From Choanephora cucurbitarum (lineage: Eukaryota; Mucoromycota; Mucoromycetes; Mucorales; Choanephoraceae), in assembly GCA_025331435.1 (NCBI GenBank), contig JAIWNI010000132.1:1-64000 (forward strand): DNA of 64,000 bases, written 5' to 3'. Shown here in pieces: positions 52,796 to 64,000 of this stretch; position 1 is the stretch's first letter; every line of letters begins with the position of its first letter. The notes beneath the pieces are model-generated. The model was not told the origin of the DNA. It did not search any database and was given only the letters and a program-made list of their open reading frames with translations. Both the position numbers and the translations under genes were made by a program.

Positions 52796-55700
52796 ATGAA
52801 CTCGAAAGCAGATTTAAAGGCTGCGCGAGAAGCCATTGGCAAAAAAGAATTTAATGAAGCTGTCAAGGCTTGTAAACGTGTCTTGCTTTGGGAGGGTGAA
52901 AACTATAACGCGTAAGCCCTCATTTTCCTTTCATCATTGAACACCACTGACTCTTCATCCAAGTTGGGTATTTCTAGGCGTTGCCTATACAGGTCTTGAA
53001 GATGATCAAGAAGCTGAAGAAGCTTATAAGAGGGCCATCGAGATCAACAACGACAACATGCTTGGTTGGCATGGTCTTGTTAGTTTTTATGAGAAACGAG
53101 AAAAGTTAGAACCTTTGGCCAAGACGATCCATCAGCTGATCCCTCGTGTCATTGCTAGGTATATGATCCCTACCCATGTTAGTGCGATTCTAAACAAACT
53201 GTATATATAGCCAAGATGGTGTCAAATTAGCAGACTATCTTAAGAAACTATTGCAAGTCTATCAGAAACAAGGCAATGACGATCTTTATCTAGAGACCTT
53301 GAAGGAATTCTTACCAATAAGTCCTCATTTCAACTTGATTAAAGATCAGCCTGATTTACCTTCACCTATCGATATCTGGAAACGTATCATTCAGAAGATG
53401 GAAAAGGAGCAAAGTCAACAGATTGAAAAGGAAGCGGCATCTAGACGATTTAGAGTGAATGCAGGTACACCTGCTCAAGTATTGGCCGGTGTGGAAGCAG
53501 ATATCTATGGTGTCTCTAAACTTCATACAATGTATGAAAATGTATTAGCATTGATACCTGATCAGGACAAAGAAGAGCAACAGGAATGGAAATTGAAGTT
53601 ATTACACTTCTACACAAAACGACTGTTAGGCACTCAGGAGAAAGCAGAGGTAAAGAATGGCATGAAGAAGATAGATCAACATGGCTGAATGATGTTTCTA
53701 GATGAATGAGAAAATCATGACATTGGCAAACGAATTAATGACTATGAATGATCCACTTCCATTGATCGTCTTGATTGATGCCTGTGATGCTGATTCACCA
53801 GAACAATACGATTGGGATTTGATCAACGACCTCATGACTCGATTCCCTCAACATGGTCTATCGAAACTGGCTAGAGGATACAAGCTGAACAAAGAAGGGG
53901 ATGTGGATCAGGCATTCGACTTGTTTAGTGAAGGTTTAGAAGCATGCCCTCAAAGTGTGTTTGGCTATATCTGTCTCTGTTGGATTTATTATCAGTCAAA
54001 GGAGTATGAAACAGGCTTAGAATATGCTACTCGTGGAAGAGAGCTCGTGAAAAAGACACAAGTGGACACAGGCATTGAGAGACCAAAGTAAGATGATTTC
54101 CGCGTTGTCTTATAGATGCTCACCATTGCATATAGTGCGTTGATTTCAATGGAACTTTGTATGGCTCATTGTTATCGTCTGTTGGATGAAAAGTATCATA
54201 TGGATGCCTCTGCTCTCTATCGATCTATCCTTCAACGTCGTCCAGATCATACAAGTGCTTTAGAGGGTATGGGTTTGATTTTGATGCATGAAAGGCGATT
54301 GGATGAAGCCTTGGATCATTTCAGTCGCGTTCATCAGTTGGATCCTGCCAATCATACCTCTGTAGCTGAATTGGGGTGGGTCTATTTTGAGAAAAGGGAG
54401 ATGGACCAAGCAATCGACCATATCAACAAGGCACTTGAGATTGCTGATTCAAATACGGATCGCTATCATTACCTCTATCGTCTTGGTCGCGTCTATTGGT
54501 TTATGGAAGGTATAGCATTCTCGATTGTATTGCTTTTCTTTTTTATTTTGTCATTGACTTTATGCTCTTATTTAGATACTGCACAGGCCTTTTCTTATTT
54601 CATGCAGGCAGTGAAGCTGAATCCTTATTTTGCTAATGGTTTTACCTATCTTGGCCATTACTATCGTCAAGTCAAGAAGGATGGTGGTCGTGCTAAGAAA
54701 TGTTATCAAAAGGCTTACCTCTTGGATCCTTTGGATGCAGATGCAGCTCACTGTTTATCGGATTACCTTATAGCTGAAAACAATTTAGAAGAAGCCGAGA
54801 CGATCTTTAGACAAGTGACAGAATCATGTCCTAAAGTAGGATGGGCATGGAGACGTATGGGTTATGTGAATATGGTAAGGCAAAGAAAACAAAAGAAACC
54901 AATGAAGTAGAAGAATCTAAAAAAAACTAACCGTGTTAGTATAGAAAACACATGCTTATAATGAAGCCATCATTTGTTTTCAAAAGGCTTTACGTACAGA
55001 TACCAGTGATGTACGTTGTTGGGAAGGTCTTGCTGAATCTTATTCAAGAGCAGGTCGATTTGTAGCTGCCCTCAGGGCCTTTGATCGTGCCACTCAACTC
55101 GATCCTCACTCAATTCATGCTCATCACGAAAAAGCCTATGTTCAACAGAAAGTGGGTCTCTTGGATGATGCAATTGCTGGTTTCAAACATACCTTAGACT
55201 TGGCTGCTGAGCAAAACAAACCTCATTATGTACCCGCCTTAGCCGGTCTAGCAGAGACTTACCTTGAACATGCCAAAGAAGACCTTCAGGCTGGTTTCTT
55301 TGGTCGTGCTTCTGATGGTTGTAACCGTGTGTTTGAAACAGCCCTCTTGGGTCTTCAACAAGATGCCTCACTTTCCATGCTCTGGAAACTTGTGGGTGAT
55401 GCCTGTGCCTTTTATCGCCATATCCCTCGCTACCTCGATAACTGTGCTTACCATCATCTCCAGGACATTATGCAGTTGGCCTTCAAGGCCCACGAGACAC
55501 TTTCTCTAGAACCCGATCTGACAAGTCATTGGATGACTGAATTTCTTGCCTTGACCATTGAACCAAACCAATTCAGCTTGCCTATCCCTACAGCTCTGGA
55601 TGTCGTTCTATCTTGTGCTTCGTATGCTTATAAACAAGTGATCGTGTTATCTCGAAACCATCCAGGTATTGCCTCTGCCTTTTGGCATGATCTAGCCAAT

Positions 55701-57295
55701 GTCTATTATCATCTCAGTCATCAACCTCATGAGGCTAAGGTGGCCATTCAATGTGCTAAAGTGGCGCTCAAGATGGAACCGACACAATGGATCTATTGGA
55801 ATACGTTGGGTGTGATTGCCATGACTGTGGCTCATCTGCCCAAGATGGCACATCATGCGTTTATCCGAGCCATGGAATTTAACAACCGTAGTGCAATTCC
55901 CTGGACCAACTATGGGTTTCTCTGTCTAACCCTGAAGGATTATGAGCTAGCTAACCAAGCGTTTGAGATGGCGCATTCTCTTGATCCTGAATGGATCTCT
56001 GCCTGGGTAGGTCAGGCCCATGTGGCCTCACTCTGGGGTCAAGATGCAGGTGCTATCTTTGAGCATGCATTTGAATCAAGCAATGGATCTGCTCTTGACG
56101 GTAGTTATGGTTATGCCGATACAGTCTACCAAGCTCTCCTCCATGGCGCCTCAGTGTCTGTGGTGATGCCTATTTTTGCTTTAGAGAAATTGACCGAAAA
56201 GAGAACGCAGGATGCTCTGGCATTCAATCTCAAGGGCTTGTTGTTGGAACGTATAGGCCAATATGGAAGAGCGGCTGAGGCCTTTGCATCTGCCATCTTG
56301 GCTGTAGAGGCACAGTTGGAGGCAAACAAGATTGAGCAAGAGGAAGCTGTGACTCGTCTCAGTAAGATCCATGCCAATCTGGGCCGTGTGCTCTGTGCTC
56401 ATGGTGACTTTGAGGGTGCTATTGCGACTGTTCATGATGCCTCTGGTGTGTATGCTCAATTGAATGCAGGTATTGCGTATTATTTTATGGATCGATTGCC
56501 TGAATCACTTGAGATGTTTGAATCTGCCTTGAATGTGACACAGCAGGATATTGCATTACGTCAAGATGTCATTGTTCTGTTAAGTAAAGTCTTATGGGCT
56601 TTAGGTGGTGATGAACAACGTTCTGTGGCTAAAGATCAACTGTTCTCAAGGTAACAAAAAGAATACAAAGAGAAACAAAATGACATAACAATTTTTTTTA
56701 GTATCTCTGAAAATCCAAACTATTTACCGGCTATTTTCTCATTATGTGTCATGGGCATGTTGGAAGAAGATGAAACATTGACTGCTGCTGCCTTACAAGA
56801 ATTAGCCAAGATATCCATTCATGTTGCTTGTAAGGTGTATATAGTCTGACTGTCTGTAAGTCATACTAAATTTTTTGTTTTTGTAGATGATACAGATAAA
56901 GAACAACTGATATCATGGCTATTCACTAAATACTATCAGTTAAAGGTAAGAGAACCGAAAAAAAGCAAAAGAGGTAAATGACGTCTAATGCTCTAATCTA
57001 GGGAGATCAAGCTGGATCAGTTCATGCTTTGGTCAAGAGTGTCCATCAAACACCTTGGCTCTCGCTTGTTTGGAATCGATTGTGTACTCATCTGGTCAAG
57101 ATAGGCAATGGCCAAAAGATGATTTCAGCAAGTGCGTTGATCATGTCTGCCAAGTCAAATACAGCAGATGCCAAGTCAGAGGCCTTTGAATATGCAGCCC
57201 TAACAGAAGATCAAGACAAGGCTGTTTCCAGAAAATATGCTCAGCGGGCTATTCTAATGGCGCCTTGGCGATTAAGCGCTTGGAAAGCATTGTAA
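52796..57295 (+). CDS. SKI3: Ski3 homologue, TPR scaffold of the Ski complex
   Basis: Ten exons: 52796-52911, 52964-53158, 53211-53649, 53702-54087, 54136-54509, 54576-54874, 54945-56650, 56702-56829, 56887-56945, 57002-57295, giving 1331 residues. TPR motifs run through the protein, for example FNEAVKACKRVLLWEGENYN and WVFLGVAYTGLEDDQEAEEA at the N-terminus, HERRLDEALDHFSRVHQLDP in the middle and YELANQAFEMAHSLDPEWIS late. The N-terminal repeat pair and overall size match Ski3/TTC37 rather than other TPR proteins. Ski3 holds Ski2 helicase and Ski8 together to feed mRNA into the cytoplasmic exosome. The exon 5 acceptor at 54135 was chosen over 54115 because only it keeps phase. Confidence 0.93.
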
Positions 57296-57371
57296 TTAAA
57301 CTTTGTATAATTTGTTTATTTTGTTAAATGCGGGTAAAATAATATATGAATATGCTATAATACAAATAAGA

Positions 57372-57410
57372 AAGTGTATGTATGTATGTGTGTTTGTGTG
57401 TGTATATATG
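57372..57410. repeat. TATG/TG-rich microsatellite
   Basis: GTATGTATGTATGTGTGTTT and continuing TG repeats in the short convergent spacer between SKI3 and PMP3. Confidence 0.75.
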
Positions 57411-57415
57411 TCTCG

Positions 57416-57710
57416 CTAATATTTCAGAATGATATAAAGAGCATGAACTATACAAGAAAAACCAGAATAAGTTATCTGTTTATTCGCTTCTTTTCTCTAA
57501 AGTATGAACTTACTGATACCAGGAATATAACCAAGAACAGTCAAGGCAATGTTGATCCAGAAATCACAGACACAACCTCTTTCGAGAAGAACACCAAGAG
57601 GAGGAAGAATGATAGCTTCATTGACAACAATTAGATTTTTTATCACTCACTACTAATAACAGCTACTTACCGAATAAGATTTTACAGATATCAGAACAAG
57701 TGAAAGCCAT
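57416..57710 (-). CDS. PMP3: Pmp3/UPF0057 plasma-membrane proteolipid
   Basis: A 57-residue protein in three tiny exons: 57710-57671, 57615-57514, 57447-57416. The spliced product has the two membrane spans of the family: ILFAIILPPLGVLLERGC followed by FWINIALTVLGYIPGIIHAL and a short YIILKY end. PPLGV, the Cys-containing loop (RGCVCDFW) and GYIPGIIHALY are the family signature. Pmp3 in yeast affects membrane potential and cation tolerance, and is salt- and cold-responsive in plants. Introns fall at conserved-sequence positions, and phase (1, then 1) closes exactly. It converges on SKI3, with 120 bp between stops. Confidence 0.93.
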
Positions 57711-60700
57711 GTTTAATTAGATGATAGAATAAAGAAGAGAAAAGCTGAAAGTAAACAAGTTTTTTTTGCATTTATAAGAAATGCATTCGGCCTTTTAATC
57801 ACTGACATCTATAAATAACCTCGAGAAATAACGTCATATTCTATTGACTCAGCTTTACAGAAAAAAAACATCCGTTTTTGCCAAGTAAAGAATTCTGATT
57901 CAAGTATTTTTTTAGCATACATATAAACAAAGTATGTAATGCAGAATATAGATGTAAGCCTGATAAACGGATACAGAAACTTTGTCTATTCGTCATAGCA
58001 GGTAAAACGGTATCACAAGGAAAACTCATTGTTCCTTCATAATATAAATGTAATAAATTTAATCAAACTCATTCTTGGCTTAAAAATCAAGGCCTCTCTT
58101 TTTTTTTGGTTGTTCACATGTTAATATGACCAAAATTCTATAGACGCTATTCTCAGCTATTATGTAATGCTTCCAAGCGTTGACGTCTTTCTGAGAGGTT
58201 ATTTTGAGAATAAGCTCTTCTTTTACACTTTATGACTATGAAGCCATCTGATTGGTTCTTTCAAATTTAAGCTGGAAGACCCTTATTTTGAAATGAATTC
58301 TATTTCCAGAAATAGACGATTCAAATAAAAAAAAATGGCGTTTATAAGAAAAAAGGGCATTATGATAAACTAAGAGAAATCACTTTCTTTTCAAAAGACC
58401 CTGCTTGCGATCATAGTTTAGGTCTCCAAGTGCCTAAAGATTACAATCAAAGGTAAAGGGGAAATTGCAACCAATATCAGATTTGAGATTTGAAACATAT
58501 GTCAAATGAAATCCAGCCAGCAGGAAATTCGGAATTAAACAGTAAAGTATGGAGTTTATAAGAGAAAAAAAAATGGTCAACCTGCAGATGAGCTTTGTCA
58601 GCCTAATCTTTATATTTATTCAAGACGCTCAAACATATACCTGATAAAAGCCTATTCGCTTGCTGGATGAATTGTCTTATGTACCACTCTGACGTAAGCA
58701 TCTCTTGTTCAAATATAAAGAGAATTTGGTTTTAGCTTTTACATTTATTGAGTAGCATAGTGTATATCTTGGAAAGAGGAGCAATAACTAGTTGTCCATG
58801 AGCAATTCAAATGCCAGCAGCAAAGATCTTTAGATTTGCTCAATAAGCATTGAAAGTGCGGCTGGATCAAGATAGTCAAGATGGATAAAGAAGATGATAA
58901 TGACTGCTTGTCATTGGCATTTGAAAAGGAAAACGATATAAAACTTAAAAGTAACAAAAGAAAATAGAAGGCTGCAATTCTATCTAATGCAGCAAAAGTA
59001 GTATGGTTTTCTGCTAGTCATCTAAGCATAGCGTGAACTGTTTAGAACAATATCCAAAAATCATTCATTTGTTATATTCAGCTCTTGTACCATCACGTGC
59101 ATTAAACTTACTCATATACCATTACCAGTAAGGTGAGACAAAGAGTGTCCTGATTATATTTTAACTTTAGAGATATACCTATTCGGCTAATTGAACAAGA
59201 GATTGAGTACTGTTGATCATTGATAGCGTGTATATTATGTGGTCTACTAACTCAGGTCATTAGCTTATCTAACAGAATAGAGTTCATTGGATTACTACAG
59301 ATACAACACTAGAATTAGAGAAAGAGAGAGTATCTGGTTAACTAACAACAGTTAAAGGCTAGCTTAATTTCTATTTCAATGAAAGGAATTTGGCTTAGAC
59401 AAGAAGACGTACAGAGCACTAGGTTTTCCATCATGTTCAGTCTGAAAGATTGATCATCATTTAGTAAGTATACTTGTCATCCTTCAAGAAAAATTTATAC
59501 AAGGACAGGGTACAACTAACTCCAAAAGTCGATGCAACAAGGCTGAAATGCATTTGACCGGATCATAGCAATGCTATAGTAGGAGATCTATTGAAAATAT
59601 CACCACTCTTTCTCTTTCTTTTTTTTTGCTTCTGTCTGATTGGATAGCAAGATGTGGTAAAAATCTATTCTACCATCTCTCTGAAATACGGCAGCTACGA
59701 AAATGTGATGCTTTCAACAGGGCTGCTAATAGCTACATCTCTATTTAGATGCAATAAATCATACTACACGTTTCTATTGAAGTAAAAAAAAACATAGAAC
59801 AACAGAGTTAGGTATCATTTTCCTCTGTCTAAACCCAGGAAGTAAGTAAGTATCTCTTAGAGCAACACATTTGAATGTCGAATGTAGCAGCCAATTTCTC
59901 ACTGCTAATTCGACAGGGAGTTTAGCATGATTCTTGAATTAAAGATGTCAAGTGTTTTGTATGGGAGTGGTATTAACTAAGGTTTTATCTGAACCAACAG
60001 GAACACTGAAGTTGCTTTGTTTGTGTAGTGATGCAAGAGTCATAAAGTTGGCCTGCTACGAAAAACTGCTTATAGATAAATAATACAGGATATGACTGAA
60101 GATCGGACATTGTGCATCATAAACCAAGTCTTTTCTCATCACTAAACCAAACAACACAAATAGAGGCATAATTTATTGAGCTAAAGAATTTAAAACATCT
60201 TCTTTCTCACTTGATAAATTGAGTCGTGTATTAGTTGTATTTTGCTGTCTTTTGTTGCTTCTGATAAAATACTCACATATACAACAGATATTCTTGGTTT
60301 GGACAAGATATACATCAAATAACGCTTTCTGTATTTTTTAACAAAAAGCATACTCTTATACTACAAAAGTCCAAACAAACTCTTTTTTCTGTGCTAAAAA
60401 AACAAGTTTTACAAGACAACAAGAAGTTGTAGTTAAAAACTGCTCTTTATTTACAAGTTTTAGACTGATTGTGTTTCTCATTTCGTTAAATCACAGTGAT
60501 GATGTATGAGAAGAAGCAAGTTCTGATCATATCCAAACTAATCCAGTTTAAAGATCCAAATCTTGTATTTTTCTTCTCTTTTTCTGCTACATGGAGGAAA
60601 TATAGAATTCAAGATTTTTATAATCTAACTCGCGATCTGAAGTAGTAAAGAGCATAAGAAAGTACCTGATATTAGTGAGGAATTAGAATAGTTAAACTAC

Positions 60701-60807
60701 TATATTTTTGGCGCCAGTCAACCCTTTTCTTCAACAATTGGATTCATTGATAAAAAGGATCACATAGCCTTATTCCATTTTTATGTTAGAAGCCATTTTT
60801 TTTATTC
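57711..60807. other. 3.1-kb region without a recognisable gene
   Basis: AT-rich. The first few hundred bases include the PMP3 promoter. Short protein-like fragments occur on the plus strand, for example MDKEDDNDCLSLAFEKEND at 58879-58974 with relics on either side, but every frame is broken. No transposon termini, tandem array or RNA gene was found. Probably accessory DNA with old gene debris. Confidence 0.4.
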
Positions 60808-61866
60808 TTATTCAAGACAATCAGGTTGTTCTTTAACAATCATTTCATACATGGGTTGAAATTGCATATAGCCAGCTACTGAATCTCCTACAATCTTAAA
60901 AGTTGATGTAGCCGTTTGATCGTCAATCAATTTCAAATCCTTGTAGCCATTAGGATGAGCTGCTTCAGCCATCAACTGAGAGTGACAACATCGTTCCATG
61001 GAGATAAAGGCCCAGATCGCTTCATCCACTGTTTTACCAGTCGTCAAGAGTCCATGATTTTGTAAGATAAGTGCTTTATGGGTAGGTCCCAATGCCTTTG
61101 TCAACCGCTTTCCTTCCTCTTCATCAAACACAACACCACCAAAATCTTCATAGACACCATGAACACCATAAAAGGCACAAGCATCTTGAGAAATAGGTAA
61201 CAAAGGTCGACCCAAAGTAGAAAAGGTTCTACCATAAATAGAATGACTGTTTTTTTTCTGGGTGAGTCAATTTCAATCAAAAGAGAGTGTGAACAGGTAT
61301 ATTTACGTATGAACAGCACAAGTGATATCAGGGCGTGCTTTGTGAATGGCTGCATGGATCACAAATGCAGCTTTGTTGACAGTATATCCACCTCGTACAA
61401 TAGCACCTTCATGATCCACTAGGATTAAATCACTGGCTTTCAAGTGTCCAAAATAACGTCCAAATGGATTTACCCTGTTCATTATCATAATGAGCTTGTT
61501 GATCTTCACTGTAGTTGATAACTTACCAAAATAGATCGGGGTATTCAGGATCTCTAAAGGTCATATGTCCAGCAACGCCCTCATCCCACCCGAACTTGGC
61601 AAGTAAGCGAAAACCAGCAGCCAACTTTTGCTTCATACGAACACGCTCTGTATGTACATCTTGAAATACAGGTAGTCTAGGAATCACGACATTTTGCTTT
61701 TCTGCTTCCCTTGCCTCTTCTTCTGTTTCTGAACCTGTCAATATGATCTTACGCTTAGACCGAAGAAAAATAGTGGATATTTCGTGAGGTTGCTTATTGT
61801 TCTCACTAGTAAGATAGTCAGTTTAGATTGTCTGTTCCCTTCTATCTTTTAGGCTTACAGGGTCAT
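60808..61866 (-). CDS. Class II aldolase/adducin N-terminal domain protein (Mug14-like)
   Basis: Four exons: 61866-61859, 61805-61527, 61474-61307, 61246-60808, giving 297 residues. The class II aldolase fold is clear: FGWDEGVAGHMTFRDPE early, VNPFGRYFGHLKASDLILVD, the metal-binding His pair in CAVHTHSIYGRTFSTLG (formed across the exon 3-4 splice), and LILQNHGLLTTGKTVDEAIW. In family enzymes three histidines hold a zinc ion for retro-aldol or epimerase chemistry, but the fungal members are mostly uncharacterised. The 8-nt first exon is inferred because the frame upstream of exon 2 has no ATG; phase and GTAAGC support it, with moderate confidence. Confidence 0.83.
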
Positions 61867-62371
61867 GTTTGTAAACAAAATAAAAAAAAATAAGGTGATG
61901 AGAAAAAAAGAGACAGAAAAAGGGAAAAGAACCGTATTTATGCTCTGTATATGTGACACAACCAATGCAAGCTTCTTTTTTTTTTCTAAACAGCGCTTAT
62001 GATATCCCAAACATTGGTCTGTATAACCTCGATAAGTTCTCAAGGCGAAAGCCCTGTTCGGGTAAACAAAAAAAAAGAAATGCTTGAATTTGGTATACTA
62101 TGTGAAAAATGGGTTACTCAGGCACCGTTTCGTAAGTAACATCTTATCACCCACTTAATAGTGCCATTTTTCTCTATAAAGACTGATAGATCAACAGACA
62201 ATAAATCATAAGAGCATCTTAGTTTTGTTCACATGATTAGTAACCACATTTCAAGTAAGCTATTATTCATTATGTGTCAGGACCTTGAGCTCTTTTCTAA
62301 TCAACTTTCTCTCTCTTTTATGCAATGACTAGAAATAATAAAAGTATGTATGTATGTGTGTATTATGTTTA
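61867..62371. other. Intergenic between two minus-strand genes
   Basis: A 505-bp spacer holding the promoter of the aldolase-like gene and the 3' end of the HAD gene. TATG-type microsatellite at about 62344-62360. No gene seen. Confidence 0.5.
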
Positions 62372-63568
62372 TTAGACAGGGTTTGATGCTTCAGATGACT
62401 GCTTAAATCTATTGGTATTGTGAATTGTTTCTATGTAAGAGTGAAGATCGTTCAGTGTCATGATCTGCAAAGGAAGTTGCCCAGGTGAGTCGTTATCAGA
62501 AAACATGGCTGGTGAGAAATCCTCATAAGAAAGTTTAGCTAGAAAAACAAGATTAGCCTAAACCACTCTCATTCGTTACCATCCTCCATATTTACTTCTC
62601 TCTAACAATACAGCATGCCAGCCAGCCTTTGTTGCTCCTAAATAAATAAGATCCAGTTTATTCACCTTTCCTAAAAGAGTGAACCCTTCTTTTTCTTTAA
62701 CTTACCGAAATAGTCCCTATTGAAATAAACTAAGCAAAGATGTTTTTGAAATACAACAGATTGGCTTACTTTTCAATATCGTCACCCACATGAAGAGCTT
62801 GTTCTGGCTTAAGATGACCAGCTTGTTTCAATGCTTCTTGATAGATAATTTTACTTGGTTTTTCATGTCCTACAAGTGCACTGGCAAGTACAAAGTCAAA
62901 GTATTTGTTTAGATCTAAACTCTCAATGACCTTGACTGTTGTACCGGATTAGATGTGGATCTCTTAGCTGACATTCAATCACTTTACCTACTCGTTCGTC
63001 CGAATTACTAATGACTCCCATTTGATATCCTAACTTCTTGAGTTGATCTAAAGTATCCAATACATCAGGGAAAATCGAATAGGCTTCAGCTGTAGTAAAC
63101 CTTGCATATAAAGCATCATAGAGTGGATCAAAGGATGAATCAAGATCTATCTCAACTTCATAAGTAAGAGTGATGACATATTACCTTGACTTTACCTTTT
63201 GCCTTAACACCTGCATTCATAAAAGTAGAATAGACTAACTTGAAGAATTCATTTGCATCTTGCTAAAATAGATCAAGCACAAGCTACTTACCTCCTTCCA
63301 CCAGCCCTGTGGTGTCATGCCTTTACTTAGACCATAAAAAGGTGCTTTCGTTAGTTGTTGTTTATACGCTTGACCGAAATGATGATTAATCTGTTCTCGA
63401 GTGACTCGAATACCAAACTTCGAAGCTTCTTCTACCTAATGCTTATTTGTTCAGTCAACTGTGGATAGCATAATAAACTATGCTTACATATTGTGCAGAG
63501 AGACTTCCTTTGGGTTTGAATAGTGTATTGTAAGCATCAAATGTAATCAATCTAATTCTGTTGGCCAT
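62372..63568 (-). CDS. HAD-superfamily hydrolase, HDHD3/REG-2 type
   Basis: Eight exons: 63568-63488, 63435-63292, 63262-63196, 63155-62988, 62935-62770, 62716-62706, 62637-62596, 62538-62372, giving 281 residues. The four HAD motifs are present: FDAYNTLF (motif I, with Asp nucleophile, and Tyr in place of the general acid-base Asp two residues on), GVISNSDERV (motif II), VGHEKPSKIIYQEAL (motif III Lys) and VGDDIEKDYFGATKAGW (motif IV). DAYNTL rather than DxD is characteristic of the HDHD3-like branch, whose substrates are unknown. Exon 6 is only 11 nt and is needed to complete motif IV. The last ~50 residues extend beyond the usual fold. Confidence 0.88.
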
Positions 63569-64000
63569 TTCTAAAGAAAAAGAGAAAGAAGAAAAAAAAC
63601 TAAAAAGAAAAAAAATTAAAAGGATTTCATGCTTCAAAATTCAAGATCAGGTGAATGCTCATTTTTTTTAGAAAAGCATTTGAAAATGATAAATGATAAG
63701 CTTACTTGACCCTATACACACTACACTCTGGAACAGCGGCTTTGCTATTCAACTTGTCTTCCTTTATTTATCTCAACTTATTTGTATGACACAACTCTTT
63801 TCTTAAAAATGACGCTTGTCTTTAGAGTGAGATCTAGTGTGTTATGACGCATGTCGATCTTCTCATCTTTGCGAGAGAAATGACCAAAACTAAAGGAGGA
63901 ATACGGCAAGTTCTGTGTATCTAGAAAGGGAACCACATGCCTAAGGAAAATATCTTATAAGACAACATTGAACTAGCTAGGCTACTTTTTTTTGCTACTC
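63569..64000. other. Upstream region of the HAD gene, window end
   Basis: AT-rich, with a T run at about 63662-63669. Probably promoter for the HAD gene. No other gene seen to the end of the window. Confidence 0.45.

Noticed and set aside
1..64000. CRISPR array, bacterial operon, riboswitch or prophage
   Set aside because: All clear genes contain eukaryotic introns or fungal domains, and no spaced identical repeats were seen.

Overview
The window looks like nuclear DNA of an early-diverging filamentous fungus, most likely Mucoromycotina (order Mucorales). The evidence is AT-rich intergenic DNA full of poly(A/T), short GT-AG introns of roughly 45-120 nt, fungal housekeeping genes packed tightly on both strands, F-box/LRR paralogues, and a LINE ORF1 with two CCHC knuckles. 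The genus cannot be fixed from sequence alone. All gene models below were spliced by hand from reading frames, splice signals and phase, without transcript data.

Left arm (1-23.8 kb): an accessory, gene-poor, repeat-rich block. It holds a LINE ORF1 gene with a 3' poly(A) (3.05-4.4 kb), a 546-bp PIF/Harbinger-type MITE with a TAA duplication (4.8-5.35 kb), a decayed Tc1/mariner copy with TA duplication and readable catalytic residues (7.67-8.73 kb), and an 899-bp element with ~170-bp inverted repeats and a perfect 8-bp duplication (13.58-14.48 kb). Five diverged same-orientation copies of a repeat with minus-strand coding remnants, a shortened F-box gene and a decayed locus of unknown family complete it. 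The only plausible intact single-copy gene is a small basic protein at 10.57 kb.

Core (23.8-45.2 kb): compact conserved genes. In order: a small hypothetical gene, a Ste11/Byr2-type MAPKKK, a C2H2 zinc-finger gene, a PQ-loop vacuolar transporter, a hypothetical protein, a CsbD-like histidine-rich repeat protein, a Ugo1-like mitochondrial carrier, a 1502-residue fusion of fatty acyl-CoA reductase with a PlsB/GNPAT-like acyltransferase, Eaf6, an ACOT13-like thioesterase, a Whi5-like G1/S repressor candidate and AP-1 gamma-adaptin. Several neighbours are separated by only 25-175 bp, so untranslated regions and promoters must overlap.

Second accessory island (45.2-52.8 kb): remnants of a Sel1-type gene and an LRR/F-box-type gene, an intact F-box/LRR gene, and a ~800-bp block about 99% identical to an inverted copy 32 kb away. 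In both places the block is flanked by much more diverged coding remnants.

Right arm (52.8-64 kb): SKI3 (10 exons), a small PMP3 proteolipid gene, ~3 kb without a recognisable gene, a class II aldolase/adducin-type gene and a HAD hydrolase (HDHD3-type) with an 11-nt exon.

The most interesting biology is the reductase-acyltransferase fusion, which would join two early steps of ether-lipid synthesis but has serine where the catalytic histidine of acyltransferase motif I should be, and the near-identical ~800-bp inverted block.
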